A stretch of DNA of 64,000 nt, from NCBI GenBank assembly GCA_963942565.1, contig OZ012687.1:1456351-1520350 (forward strand). The letters are read 5' to 3'. How positions within the stretch are numbered: position 1 is the first letter of the stretch; each line of letters opens with the position of its first letter. The DNA comes from Maea johnstoni. Lineage: Eukaryota > Annelida > Polychaeta > Spionida > Magelonidae. The notes under the pieces are model-generated. The model saw nothing but the letters and a program-made list of their open reading frames with translations, had not been told where the DNA came from and did no database searches. The position numbers were made by a program, and so were the translations under genes. Shown piece after piece: positions 1-10,164 of this stretch.

Positions 1-477
1 CTGTAATATGCACATGAGACTGATTTCGTTTGCATGTAGAGGCGATGGTATGCGATTGAATGATATAGTATACATCAGGTTCGCAATTTTATTTCATTTT
101 AAAGACACGGACATATGTATTTTGGTGTGGGTATTACTACTTATCGATGAGATGTGTAGATCGCTGTATGTGTATGTATGTATGTTTATTGACTGTTAGG
201 ATAATTACAAAAGCATACATGGGATAAACATATAAACACGTATAAGAAATACTAGTATATGAGTAGATTACGTCTACTACGCATGAAGTTTAAACTAGCA
301 TATGGTACATAGATATAAACTTTAGACTAGCACATGGTACCGGGTGGTTGATAGGTTCATACAAATGAGGTTAGTATCAACGGGATATCAACATAGAGGG
401 GAAGATATATGCATTTCACAGGTCAAATTCATAAGTAACTGACCCTGTATTCAAAAATAACATGTAGTCGTCAGGAG
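1..477. other. AT-rich non-coding stretch
   Basis: I see no gene here. A 63-residue open frame lacks family features and good coding character. The stretch contains short imperfect repeats of the type ACTAGCATATGGTAC near 290-340. Confidence 0.5.
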
Positions 478-1510
478 CTAGACTATTCCCTCCCTATTCT
501 TCAGTACTAAACAATGCATTTCACGGACATAGCATTCAACACTTTTTGAAATTTCAAAGTAGTGGACCTTATCACAATTTTCTGTGGATTTACCAATCAA
601 CATGATACATAAAATTTCATTTCTTGTGAGGAGAGAGATTGAATTAAGTTGCTCATATTTTTCGATATCGTAGTACATCTGATTACGAATCTCGAGTAAT
701 GATGGGCTGTCTGTGCAAAATGACATGTTCGGCGTCTTCCACTGAAAATTCGTGAAATAGATCACAATATGGTCTCTTAGAGACATCTCTCTTATATTCA
801 TAACAACCAGATATCAACTTGCTTCATCTGCATATCAACTTTACCATAGTCTCGCAATATTTCATATATTCTGGACAAATATCCGCTATTTGCCACCAGA
901 TTAATAAGCTCACATCGTCCATTACTTCTTTAAGTAATTTTGTTGAACTAAACAAGTCGTTCCTATATGCCGAGTCCTGGCATTCAATCTCCCAGGCCCG
1001 AGACCACACACCTTTCTTCCATTGGTGTTAACTATAGAATCTAGTTCCCTATATAAGGTTTTTAACTAATTATACTAATTAATTAATTATATCAATAGGT
1101 GGATTAAGGTATTGATTATCAGCTTCCTGGGGTCTATTTATAGAATACTGTAAAAGTTTCATTGTGAAGAGTTGTTTACATAATGTGTCTTCATGAAGTA
1201 TGGCAATTGTTTTAACCAAAAGTATTTTTTGACATAGCTATGACATAGATAATCTTATCCACCCTAAACTTACATAGGGCAATCTCATATGGATGCGTTC
1301 TATTCTTCGACCAGAGTACTTTTGAAAATCTTCTAATAATCTAATGTCATTATCTGAGAGTAGCCAAAGCTCGCTAGCAAATGCCACTATCGGTACTAAC
1401 GTTATAGCCCAAAAAATATGCCACATGCCTAAATAGAGCGACCCCGGCCGGATCTAAGCCCGAGGCCGGAGCCTGCAATCAGGGCTTTTCTCGCTTTCTT
1501 CCCACAGGTT
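478..1510 (-). pseudogene. Degenerate LINE 3' part of ORF2 (minus strand)
   Basis: Three minus-strand open pieces align in order with the C-terminal third of the better preserved LINE at 2235-4885. Near 1238-1426, ASELWLLSDNDIRLLEDFQK matches FGCELWHIDGRSINILETFQ there. The piece at 824-1009 shares a W-x-RAW motif and a later WW pair. The piece at 478-801 corresponds to the extreme C terminus. Upstream in the same direction, KARKALIAGSGLGLRSGR (about 1440-1500) matches KARRTLNAMSGLGIRRSG. The frame shifts between the pieces and contains stops, so this is a dead copy. Protein similarity is only moderate, so it belongs to a related but different subfamily. The 5' limit is unclear and may lie a few hundred bases further right. 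Confidence 0.75.
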
Positions 1511-1999
1511 CTCTCATTACGTGCTTGAAAGTAATGTTATGTTAACGTTTATGGGTTTATCCAGTGGTAAATTTAAATACAATTTTGCCGGCGGATGCGT
1601 GAGATGTACCTTCCACCTATGTAAAGTACCTCATGGTTCATCAGGAGTAAATCCTTTAAGGCATTTAATCTATTTCAACTTAAGTTACTTAGCGCCCCAC
1701 ATTAGCCACGTTTGTTGCTGTGTTGTGGAACTATTTCTTTTCTGGGTATTTTTGGTTATCCCATTTTGTCTCCACTGTGTGGCTGCATGGTGTTTCCCTC
1801 CTGTCGCCTCTAGACGGAGGGTTTGCAGCACACTAATTACATTCATGTGCGCCGTAAGCGACTTCTGTATTATTATGCCTTCTTCTTATTTTAAGTTAAG
1901 CTCGCCGGCTATGCCAATAGATGGCGCCATTCGACCTTTCTAGGCGAGTAGGTTCACTACTCTTGATTATTTGTATTTTGCTCAGTATTTTCTTGTTTG
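1511..1999. other. No gene recognised; possible continuation of the LINE relic
   Basis: A 140-residue plus-strand open frame at 1521-1943 is cysteine-rich without any pattern I recognise and is probably chance. On the minus strand the first part may continue the LINE relic, but I cannot align it securely. Confidence 0.35.
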
Positions 2000-2234
2000 T
2001 ATTGTATTTTCATAATCTTGTCTTATGGTAAACAAATATACACATACATTAAGACCCTCTAAGAGATATCAGTTTAATGTTGCCAAAACCGGACTACTCG
2101 GCAGCAGCCGCTGCATGATCCCCAGACAACAAGACCAGGGTTTGAATCCGAGCAATGCTGAGAGATAGTGAGCCGTCAGTGTTAAGGCCGCAGACCACAC
2201 GGCCATCAGGGCAGGTATTGAACATTATGATTTG
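2000..2234 (+). repeat. 235-bp direct repeat, left copy (long target-site duplication)
   Basis: This block is repeated at 4886-5120 with no difference that I can find by eye. The two copies lie flush against the two ends of the LINE at 2235-4885. Just outside the shared block the sequences differ at once. The simplest reading is a 235-bp target-site duplication made when the LINE inserted. The block contains a B-box-like motif (GGGTTTGAATCCG at 2138-2150), so the target may itself have been a tRNA-derived SINE. A related phrase (ACACGGCCAT followed by AGGGCAG) recurs near 6612-6632. Confidence 0.85.
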
Positions 2235-4574
2235 ATTTGTAACGCCGTTAAATTGGCTGAATTTAACCGCAACTCATTCTGGCGCCTAGTCAAGAGGTGC
2301 AGGAATACTAAAGGCTCCTCTAATGTCTCCATCAAGAGACAGGATGGTTTAGTGGTTAATGAGGTAGGTGCAGTCCTAGAAGTGTGGCGAAACCACTTCG
2401 CCAACTTAGGCACCCCGAAAGACAAGCCCAACTTTGACGAGGATCACTTTCGCCTTGTTACTGAGTTCGCTAGACGTCAAAATGAAGCAAGAACTCATGA
2501 CGACGAGTTTTTAAATACCCCTTTCACCGTTGAAGACGTTAGAGAGGCTATAAAAAACCTGAACCGTGGAAAAGCCGCAGGTTATGACAAAGTTACGGCA
2601 GAGCATATTTGTTATGCCGACGAGATAATGGTAAATGTCTTGTTTCTACTATATAATGCAATTTTAGACTTTGAGTACATCCCGGAGTGTTTCAGGACTG
2701 GCATCCAAATCCCCCTATTTAAAGGAAAGGACTTGGATGCCCTGGACCCTAACAGCTATCGGGGAATTACTTTGCTTTCTTCCTTTAATAAAACCTTCGA
2801 AATATTAGTTTGGCAACGCCTGAAAGATTGGTGGATGAACGAGAGGATAATTTCCGACTTGCAAGGCGCTTGCAAGTCTGGGTTATCATGCATCCACACT
2901 GCTTTTCTTTTGCAGGAGACTTTGGCCACGTCACTCGAGAATAATGACCAGTGCTTTGTCGCGTTCTTTGACGTGGCCAAAGCCTTTGATACCGTCTGGA
3001 TTGACGGCCTCTTTAAGCAGGTTTTTGATATTGGTATAACGGGCAAAACGTGGAGACTTTTATACCGCTCCTACGTTGATTTTAAGTGTAGAGTTCGTAT
3101 TGGGAGCCGTTTTTCCGAACCCTATGAATTACTCTGCGGAATTCATCAAGGGGGGTATCTCTCCCTTTTAAAGTATACTATTTTTATAAATTCCCTGCTT
3201 GTAAATTTGAGGGACTCTGGGCTTTGTGCCAAGATATATCGTACTCCATGTACACCCCTAGGGTACGCTGACGATTTAGCTACTTGCTGCCTGACAAAAC
3301 GAAAAACTGATTCTGTAATGTCAGTGGTGTACCAACATGGGTGTACATGGAGATACGACTTTAATGCCCGAAAGAGCGGTGTCCTAGTCTTTGGGGAGAC
3401 AGAACGTAGAAGACGCATCAATGCTAAGATCAGGTCTTTTAAATTAGGCCCAGCTATAGTCAAAGAAGTCGCAGAGTACGACCACGTAGGCATCAGAACT
3501 TCGGTCCTTAGCGACAGCATCTCAGGCTTGGAAGAGAGAGTAGGTAAAGCGCGGCGCACTTTAAATGCCATGTCTGGCCTCGGAATCCGCAGGAGCGGTT
3601 TAAATATTGCTACATGCAACATCATCTTTTGGACTATTGTAGTCCCAATTGCACTGTTCGGGTGTGAACTGTGGCATATTGATGGCCGCAGTATAAATAT
3701 CCTGGAAACGTTTCAATCATACGCGGGAAAAAGGATTCAACGTTTCCACCCACGTTCACCAAATATCTGTAGTTTTGTTGGCCTAGGGTGGATGCGACTT
3801 TTCCGTATTGTTCAGGTAAGAAAATTACTGTTTATACGATCAATCATGGTCTTAGACGACGAAGATTTGTCTAAGAAAATTTTTTCTGAACGAGCTGAAA
3901 AATTTTTTACGGACAGAAACGATATCTCTGAAGAATGGAGTATTGTGGCTGACCTTCTTATAACCGCTGATATCTTTAAACTCACAAATGAGGTGAGAAA
4001 CATGGTGGAAAGAGGGCATCGCTATTCAAAACAGATGTGGAAATCTATGGTCTGGGATAGGGCCTGGTCCCTTGAAGATACCTTGTGGAGCCTAGAAGCT
4101 AGGCTTCACAAGGAACTAGATTTATTTATGAGAATCAACAGGGAAACACGATACCTTACTTGGTGGGCACTCTCTAACAAGTACCCAAATATGATGCAAG
4201 TGTGTGAGAATCTGGCCCGGATCCTCTGTCATGCTAGTTTATTAAAATGTGACGATATCAGGCTGAAGGCACTCCCCCCCGGGAGTAGAATCTGCTCTCT
4301 CTGTGACCTTTATACTGTGGAAGACGCTGCCCACGTTATCATGCAGTGCCCAGGTACGCAACACCTTCGTAATATGATGTTTAATGAATTAGAGCTATAC
4401 CAAGACATTAAAGATGTTTTCGCTAATAACGACACTGAGGTCATGTTAATATGTATGGGAAAATGCCCTAACGACAATTTTAACAATGTTATGGTCAAAT
4501 TGTGGTGTATAGCCGGAAGACACATTAATGGTATATATAAATATGTCCTTAACCAGCGAACTGGGGTAGGTTAA
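2232..4574 (+). CDS. LINE ORF2 fragment: reverse transcriptase with C-terminal CCHC motif
   Basis: This open frame of about 780 codons encodes the reverse transcriptase that copies LINE RNA at a nicked target. RT motifs include FFDVAKAFDTVW near residues 243-254 and the catalytic GYADDL near residues 343-348. A thumb region with a conserved CELWHIDGRS follows, then a C-terminal Cx2Cx9Hx4C motif near residues 688-706 (CSLCDLYTVEDAAHVIMQC). The nominal start is a TTG in the flanking repeat, so it is not a natural start; the frame simply begins where truncation left it. The frame has no internal stop, unlike the relic at 478-1510, which fits a young copy. Without the endonuclease it is probably not autonomous. 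Confidence 0.85.
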   Translation: MICNAVKLAEFNRNSFWRLVKRCRNTKGSSNVSIKRQDGLVVNEVGAVLEVWRNHFANLGTPKDKPNFDEDHFRLVTEFARRQNEARTHDDEFLNTPFTVEDVREAIKNLNRGKAAGYDKVTAEHICYADEIMVNVLFLLYNAILDFEYIPECFRTGIQIPLFKGKDLDALDPNSYRGITLLSSFNKTFEILVWQRLKDWWMNERIISDLQGACKSGLSCIHTAFLLQETLATSLENNDQCFVAFFDVAKAFDTVWIDGLFKQVFDIGITGKTWRLLYRSYVDFKCRVRIGSRFSEPYELLCGIHQGGYLSLLKYTIFINSLLVNLRDSGLCAKIYRTPCTPLGYADDLATCCLTKRKTDSVMSVVYQHGCTWRYDFNARKSGVLVFGETERRRRINAKIRSFKLGPAIVKEVAEYDHVGIRTSVLSDSISGLEERVGKARRTLNAMSGLGIRRSGLNIATCNIIFWTIVVPIALFGCELWHIDGRSINILETFQSYAGKRIQRFHPRSPNICSFVGLGWMRLFRIVQVRKLLFIRSIMVLDDEDLSKKIFSERAEKFFTDRNDISEEWSIVADLLITADIFKLTNEVRNMVERGHRYSKQMWKSMVWDRAWSLEDTLWSLEARLHKELDLFMRINRETRYLTWWALSNKYPNMMQVCENLARILCHASLLKCDDIRLKALPPGSRICSLCDLYTVEDAAHVIMQCPGTQHLRNMMFNELELYQDIKDVFANNDTEVMLICMGKCPNDNFNNVMVKLWCIAGRHINGIYKYVLNQRTGVG

Positions 4575-4885
4575 TGACTATTACCGTTCTCCCCAGTTAA
4601 AATGGACCCAGACCGACCAGTCAAACGGATTTAAGCATTTAGCCTATCCCCTATGCTATATTTAGCCCCTTTTTTTGGTCCGGCTTAGTCAAAGAGCTGA
4701 GACACTTTCCTTTGTTTAGTTATTTCCCCCCCCCCCCTACTTTTATAATTTTTTGCTCTCTTAAGTTCCCCTTTCGTTAGCCCTTCTTCCTTGTATGTTC
4801 ATTTAAATGCCTTACTTTTGTTGATTGTACTTGCTCTGTGATATTTTGTACACTTTGTAGATTACTACAGTCAATAAAGTATATA
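2235..4885 (+). mobile_element. 5'-truncated LINE (non-LTR retrotransposon)
   Basis: This LINE insertion keeps the reverse transcriptase and C-terminal part of ORF2. The endonuclease domain and any ORF1 are missing, as expected for 5' truncation during target-primed reverse transcription. The 3' end has about 310 bp of untranslated sequence after the stop, including a C-run, and finishes with CAATAAAGTATATA, a polyadenylation-type hexamer with no long A tail. Perfect-looking 235-bp direct repeats flank it, which suggests a recent insertion. The exact clade is uncertain. The C-terminal zinc-knuckle-like motif and RT style point to the broad jockey/I/CR1 group. Confidence 0.85.
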
Positions 4886-5120
4886 TATTGTATTTTCATA
4901 ATCTTGTCTTATGGTAAACAAATATACACATACATTAAGACCCTCTAAGAGATATCAGTTTAATGTTGCCAAAACCGGACTACTCGGCAGCAGCCGCTGC
5001 ATGATCCCCAGACAACAAGACCAGGGTTTGAATCCGAGCAATGCTGAGAGATAGTGAGCCGTCAGTGTTAAGGCCGCAGACCACACGGCCATCAGGGCAG
5101 GTATTGAACATTATGATTTG
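4886..5120 (+). repeat. 235-bp direct repeat, right copy
   Basis: Partner of 2000-2234, starting directly after the LINE 3' terminus. I compared the copies by eye and found no mismatch. The flanks differ immediately outside (ATTTGTAACG after the left copy, TGGCTACACG after the right one). Confidence 0.85.
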
Positions 5121-5630
5121 TGGCTACACGGAACCTTACACCCCAAGCTGATATCTTTAAATTATTGAACAAGCCCTGCGGGGAGTCTATTGGCAGTTAA
5201 ATTGCACTCAGAGAATGGAGTTATATTGAATGGAAAATATGAAATATTAATATCACTATTTCTTCAGTGGCAGGACAACCCTAAACAAACTATGCGAAAC
5301 CAATTATCTTTAATCAGTGGTTAATGCTGGTTAACAATCAACCATGATGCTCTGGACATGTTAAAGCTTTCACAAAAGTCACAAAAAGGCCCTACCATCC
5401 AGATACATGTAATATCTGCCTAATATAGGCATACTTTGGGCTAATTTCAAATGTTGTTCATGCAAAAATAAAAACAAAACAACAACTGTTGATTTATAAA
5501 TTTGTACTTAACTAGAAAGTACCCGCCCTGCAGACAGTAACCATGATTTTTTTCAAATTGGCAAAAAAGATCAAAGCATCTGATTGCAATGTCACTCATG
5601 ATTAATTCTAGTTCTATCTTCTCAACCCTC
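5121..5630. other. Non-coding stretch
   Basis: No gene, RNA or repeat is recognised. The small minus-strand open frame near 5447-5632 is AT-rich and partly spans the tandem duplication that follows. Confidence 0.45.
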
Positions 5631-5631
5631 A

Positions 5632-6470
5632 TTTTTCGTTTGGCGATTCTTTTAATGGAAAAGAAATATCAGAGCACACAGATATCTCTGCGACCACACA
5701 CATAGGGCTACAAAATCTATGTATCAATAGTTCAGACAACTTGGCTAACAGATATGAAATTGATTAATAAGATATTAAACCGGCTGAGGCGCATGTCATT
5801 TGCACTTGTCCTAGTTATTTTCCACGAACTTTGGTCATTCAGTAAAATTTACATACATGTATTTGTTCGTAATTTATTAATGCTACGAGTATTCTCGAGG
5901 GTAGGGTAGGGAAGGTATCGCATTCTACACGAACTGGGATCTTGCAGTTGGTAGACCTTGTCAGTTTTTTGTCAGTTCTTTCTGCCAAATTGCGGCTAGG
6001 GCATGTTTAGGCAGTTGTAACAGGTCGAGGAAACAAAGAAATCCTTATTTTTTCGTTTGGCAATTCTTTTGATGAAAACAGATATTAGAGCACTCATATA
6101 TCCCTGCGACCACACACTTAGGGCTACCTAACCTATGTATCAATAGTTCAGAAAGCTCGACTAACAGATATGAAATTGATAAATGAGATGTTAAACCGGC
6201 TGAAACGCATGTCATTTGCACTCGTCCTTTAGTTATTCTCCACGAACTTTTGACATTCAGTAATTTTTTCATATTTGTTCGTAATTTCATAATGCTACGA
6301 GTATTCTCGGGGTTAGGGTAGTAAAGGTATCGCATGCTACACGTATGCGATCTTGCAGTTGCTAGACCCTGCCTGCGCTGCCGTTTAAGAACACGTTGAG
6401 ACGATAATTTGGGATTTTCATTTTCTTGTCAGTTCTTCTGCCAAATTGCTGTTAGGGTGGACATAGGCAG
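5632..6470 (+). repeat. Diverged tandem duplication, two units of about 410 bp
   Basis: The unit starting with TTTTCGTTTGGCGATTCTTTT near 5632 recurs near 6050. Long shared phrases include GCGACCACACAC, TATGTATCAATAGTTCAGA, AACAGATATGAAATTGAT, TTAAACCGGCTGA and AATGCTACGAGTATTCTCG. The second unit carries an extra segment (about 6366-6415) before the shared end phrase TCAGTTCTTCTGCCAAATTG. The units differ at many positions, so the duplication is old. No coding potential is visible. Confidence 0.85.
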
Positions 6471-7636
6471 GTGCACATGGCTGATAGAGAACTCAATCCG
6501 CCACTTGATCCCACGTAAATAGCATCATACTCTCATGCCTCAGTAGGAATTCAGACCCCAGGCAGTGATGAGTGACAGCTAGCAGTCATTGGCAATGCCT
6601 CAGACTACACGGCCATTAGGGCAGACCACGTACGACGCGGTCAGTGAGGGGTGCCGGAGCCAACCACCGATACACCCTCCCTAATCATTAGCATTCTCCT
6701 CACGCTTCCGACCTGATGATAATCAACAGGGAACTGGGAGAGGCGCAACAATCCAGAGATTGTGCTTGACTCAACTTAGCCAATGGTGCGTTTTATAGGT
6801 AGATTGAAGTACAGTAATGTGCTTAGAGTAATGACCAATGACTGTTCAACTGTAACTTTATCAAAATCGTAAATAATTTAGAATATTTCTATTGAAAGAA
6901 ATATTTTTTATTTTGTCACATTGCAGAAGTATGTACTCGTTACACCTCTATGGGTGTCTTCGCATTTTGTTGCATAGCCGCTCATGGATATTAATAGAAC
7001 ACAGTTCCACATTTGTCATTCGTCGACCGTGATTGGGTCACATTTTCGAAAATTATTTACTTTGCGTATGGCACGATATAAAAACACATTTGAAGTTAGT
7101 GGTATACTATTTTTATCTATCTATCAGATAACTGTTCTAATGTAATACTTTTGTTGGGAAATGTTAAGAGCTGGTTCTTCATCTTATTCAAGGCCAAAAC
7201 TAAAATGACTGGTAAAGAGCCAGCAGGAACCACTGACTTCTCCTGAAAATGTGTTTTTAATATAGAGGGTAATCATACCAGACTCCTCCAATGCTGCTGA
7301 TATGAATTTAAAGTTCCACGCAATCGATTCCCGAATCTATCACATAAAGTTAAGAAGCTATTGACTTCACCTGATTCATGAGTGAGGAGAAAAATCTAAA
7401 AAATACGTCAAAAACTAAACAATGAGAGGATTATTTAAGATAATCAAGAACGGTCTTGTTCATTCAATCACAACAAGATAAGGCGCTTTAAATGTAATTT
7501 ATTTTTGTGTTCACAAAGTGACTAAAATATGAATTTGGCAATAGGAGAATACACACGCTCGAAAATATTTGTTTAGTCAAAGTTTTGTCAGCATGGCGTT
7601 GGTACCACAGCCTATAGTCCATTATCAATCACTTTT
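6471..7636. other. Non-coding stretch with dispersed-repeat fragments
   Basis: No gene is recognised. About 6540-6640 carries GACAGCTAGCAGTCATTGGCAA, also seen in near-identical form near 6125-6165 of the 46-kb region (46127-46150), and ACACGGCCATTAGGGCAG, related to the 235-bp repeats. These mark a dispersed, probably SINE-like repeat family. Confidence 0.45.
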
Positions 7637-8071
7637 ATGTTTACTAAAAAAGTTGGTGGGTTATGTTTTCGCACCAAATGGTTCCGCTCATATCTTTGTG
7701 ACTGTACCCTTCGAGTTCAGATAGATGATCCATTCTCCGCATCACAGAAAATCCTATGTGTGTACCTCAAGGAACAGTTTCTTACTGATTTACCAGTAGG
7801 TAATCTGGGTGCTGTTTCTGACCCTAACATGAACATGTCTGCCCATGTATCAAACGTTATCAAGTCTACAAATTACCACATTAGAAACCTTGGAAAGATA
7901 ACAAATACTGATACAACCAAGAGTACCATGGTCTCACTGGTGACATCATACCTGGACTACTCTAATGAACTTCTCTGTGGAATTACACCAGTTGTAAAAG
8001 ATCTTCACTGGCTGCCCATCAGAAAAAAGATTGAGTTCAAGATTCTGCTTTTGACTTTCAAATGCATGCAA

Positions 8072-8073
<2 letters not shown>
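7637..8073 (+). pseudogene. CR1/L2-like LINE fragment, internally deleted
   Basis: The translation carries CR1/L2-type reverse-transcriptase phrases: WFRSYLCD early on, then [40 protein letters not shown] and finally [20 protein letters not shown], followed by TFKCMQG. The stretch between the first and second phrases, which should hold the catalytic YxDD, is missing. The fragment stops abruptly where a (TA)n array begins, straight after the codons for TFKCMQG. No continuation of the element is seen on the far side of the array. It is a dead relic. Confidence 0.85.
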
Positions 8074-8139
<66 letters not shown>

Positions 8140-8143
8140 TAGA

Positions 8144-8235
<92 letters not shown>

Positions 8236-8243
8236 GCACACAT

Positions 8244-8333
<90 letters not shown>
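8074..8333. repeat. Long (TA)n microsatellite with a (CA)n block
   Basis: The array is almost pure TA, interrupted near 8139-8150 and by a CA-rich block near 8234-8262. Open frames over it (poly Ile-Tyr) are artefacts. Long alternating TA of this kind can extrude cruciforms and often collapses or slips in assemblies, so its true length is uncertain. Confidence 0.95.
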
Positions 8334-8336
<3 letters not shown>

Positions 8337-8472
8337 CAGATTTATATATACATACGTGAATAATTGTACCGCTGCGTCGATGAGGTCTATATAAAATCAT
8401 ATTTCATATTTTTACAGCAACCCCATTGAAGTAGTTGCTTTGATTAAGACTTAAGTAAAGTCTTAAGCTTAC

Positions 8473-8787
8473 CTTCTTCTCATAGTACTGGTATCCAGAT
8501 CTGTGCTGCAACTGGTTGCAAGTTGACGCAATACCGGTGAACAGTTCACACCTTTTCTTGGTCTTGGAATAGTTGACGGATCTGCATTTTATATCGGCCA
8601 CGCACTCATTGATGCATCTTTCTTTTGTTATGAAATGTATGTCTCTAAACCCATCGCCCTCCAGAGCCCGGTCTTCCGCCATTCCACAGTTGTCTTTCCC
8701 TCCAAAGTAGCTACTGACTTCATTGTAAGAGAGTACAGTATGTGGGAGTGCAAAGATGATAGTGTAGAGAGCCGTGTGTGCCACCAT
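8473..8787 (-). CDS. First coding exon of a secreted PAN/Apple-domain protein
   Basis: The exon encodes 105 residues and ends in phase 0 at a consensus donor (AAG|GTAAGC; intron from 8472 downward). It begins with a hydrophobic signal peptide (MVAHTALYTIIFALPHTVLS). A PAN/Apple-like cysteine module follows, with cysteines at residues 34, 58, 62, 68, 80 and 90: DNCGMAEDRAL, then ERCINECVADIKCRSVNYS, then KKRCELF and ASTCNQL. PAN modules bind proteins or glycans outside cells. The ATG at 8787 was chosen because it starts the signal peptide. Later exons should lie at lower coordinates, but I could not find any in 1-8472. The region just downstream holds a (TA)n array and LINE debris, so the remaining exons may lie beyond the window or the gene may be broken. 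Confidence 0.75.
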
Positions 8788-8865
8788 GCTGCTCTTAGCT
8801 GCTCCTGCCTAGTTTGGTGCGAGCAGCGCTACTCGCTCTGGGTATGGGTAAACAGAGGCTGGTTG

Positions 8866-8933
8866 CCGGTGTGGCGTGAATTATTGGAACCCGTGAGACA
8901 GAGTTACCTTTGAGAGTGCGCATGACCGGAAGT
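8866..8933 (-). repeat. 68-bp block shared with 17147-17214
   Basis: On the minus strand this block reads CTTCCGGTCATGC, then CACTCTCAAAGGTAACTCT, then TCACGCCACACCGG. It matches the plus strand at 17147-17214 with only a few differences. It lies about 80-145 bp upstream of the PAN gene start codon, so it overlaps the likely promoter or 5' leader. It includes a splice-donor-like AAAG|GTAACT. Part of it (TTCCGATTATTCACG in the other copies) also forms the perfect hairpin at 16476-16532, so it is probably part of a short mobile element. Confidence 0.7.
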
Positions 8934-10164
8934 GTAAACTTAGCTCCGCCCATGAGTGACAGTGACCTATCTATATTTGGAAGTTATTTCGATACAATGT
9001 ATCGAAAATGAAATCACCGTTACGTATCCAAGGTGTTGTTTGTGTTTTATGATTGATTTGCCGCCGTCGTTAAGGCAGCCACTGTGGCGGCCAATGTTTA
9101 CTCTTACCGTTGAATAGACTTCATTAATTATTAGTGATTACATTAGGCTTACCACCAACACGTAGCGACAACTCTGTACATTACTGAATAGTGTCATCTC
9201 AGGTGCGTTGATTGCTATTGGCAATATATGTAACACTACAAAAGAAAGTAATAAACATTTATTGTTGCCATGTTGGCTTTTATTTTCTTGTTCGTTTTGT
9301 TATTCTATTTAACTCATTACTGGCGTCTTATCACGAGGAATGAGAAATATTTATATATCAGTTATTTTTTGTGTGTGGAAAAATGGAAGGCTGTCAATTT
9401 TTTGCCATTGCAGCCTTCAAGTCTGTGGCTTGGTCATCACATTACTACCTTCTTCCACCAAATTTGTTGGTTATCAAATAATCTGAATTTGATTTTCTAT
9501 AGCCCCAAAGTCACTCGTATTCACACAGAAAATTTCATGATCCTACATCTTGTGATGACATTTCCACAGGAAGAAAACCAATTTGATTCTTAATAGGGCC
9601 CCTTCCGATACATTACAGTGAAATCACAGTCAATAAACAATACATACAATAGATCAGGGCTTTATAGCCAGAAACATGGCAAGATAAAAACTCAAATGCG
9701 ATGAATAAAAATCAAGTATATTTATTAAAGGAAAAAATAGTATTTTGACATGGTAACTTGAGCTGAATAACGGTAATAAAAAGCACAATATTTTTAGAGT
9801 ACAAGATATATATTGCTCATAAGCAATCATTATTTTTTTTGTTGACACCACCAGCATGACATGATTTATGAAACAATTTATGCTGTATGAAAATGATTGT
9901 TACACCCATTTAATCATGCAACTTTGTGTTGCTGTAAGATTTGATACGAGAGGAATTTAATGCTAAAACAAATAACACGGTTCATTACATTATGCCTCAA
10001 ATGAGTAGCATTTGAATAGCATCCAACTCTTAGTATTAACATCCACTGTTTTTTATTTAGAAACCAACTCTAAGTAAAGCTGATGCTAATACTTCAAGTG
10101 TGTTTTTTGCAGTTAAGGTGGCTCATGAGGTTAACCTGTGAATATAGGGTCAAGCTAAGCTTAC
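8934..10164. other. Non-coding stretch
   Basis: No gene is recognised. A small palindrome (CGATACAATGTATCG) lies near 8990. A 107-residue plus-strand open frame at 9270-9593 starts with a hydrophobic stretch but shows no family signature or splice context, so I do not call it. Confidence 0.4.

Noticed and set aside
1521-1943. 140-residue cysteine-rich frame
   Set aside because: The cysteine spacing is irregular, and the neighbourhood is LINE relic and other repeats; probably chance.
8074-8400. Long open frames of alternating Ile-Tyr and His-Thr over the TA arrays (also at 14.6, 44.8, 48.3, 50, 62.6 kb)
   Set aside because: They are artefacts of (TA)n and (CA)n repeats, present in several frames and both strands at once.
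9270-9593. 107-residue open frame with a hydrophobic start
   Set aside because: It has no recognisable domain, splice context or codon bias, and the sequence is AT-rich intergenic DNA.
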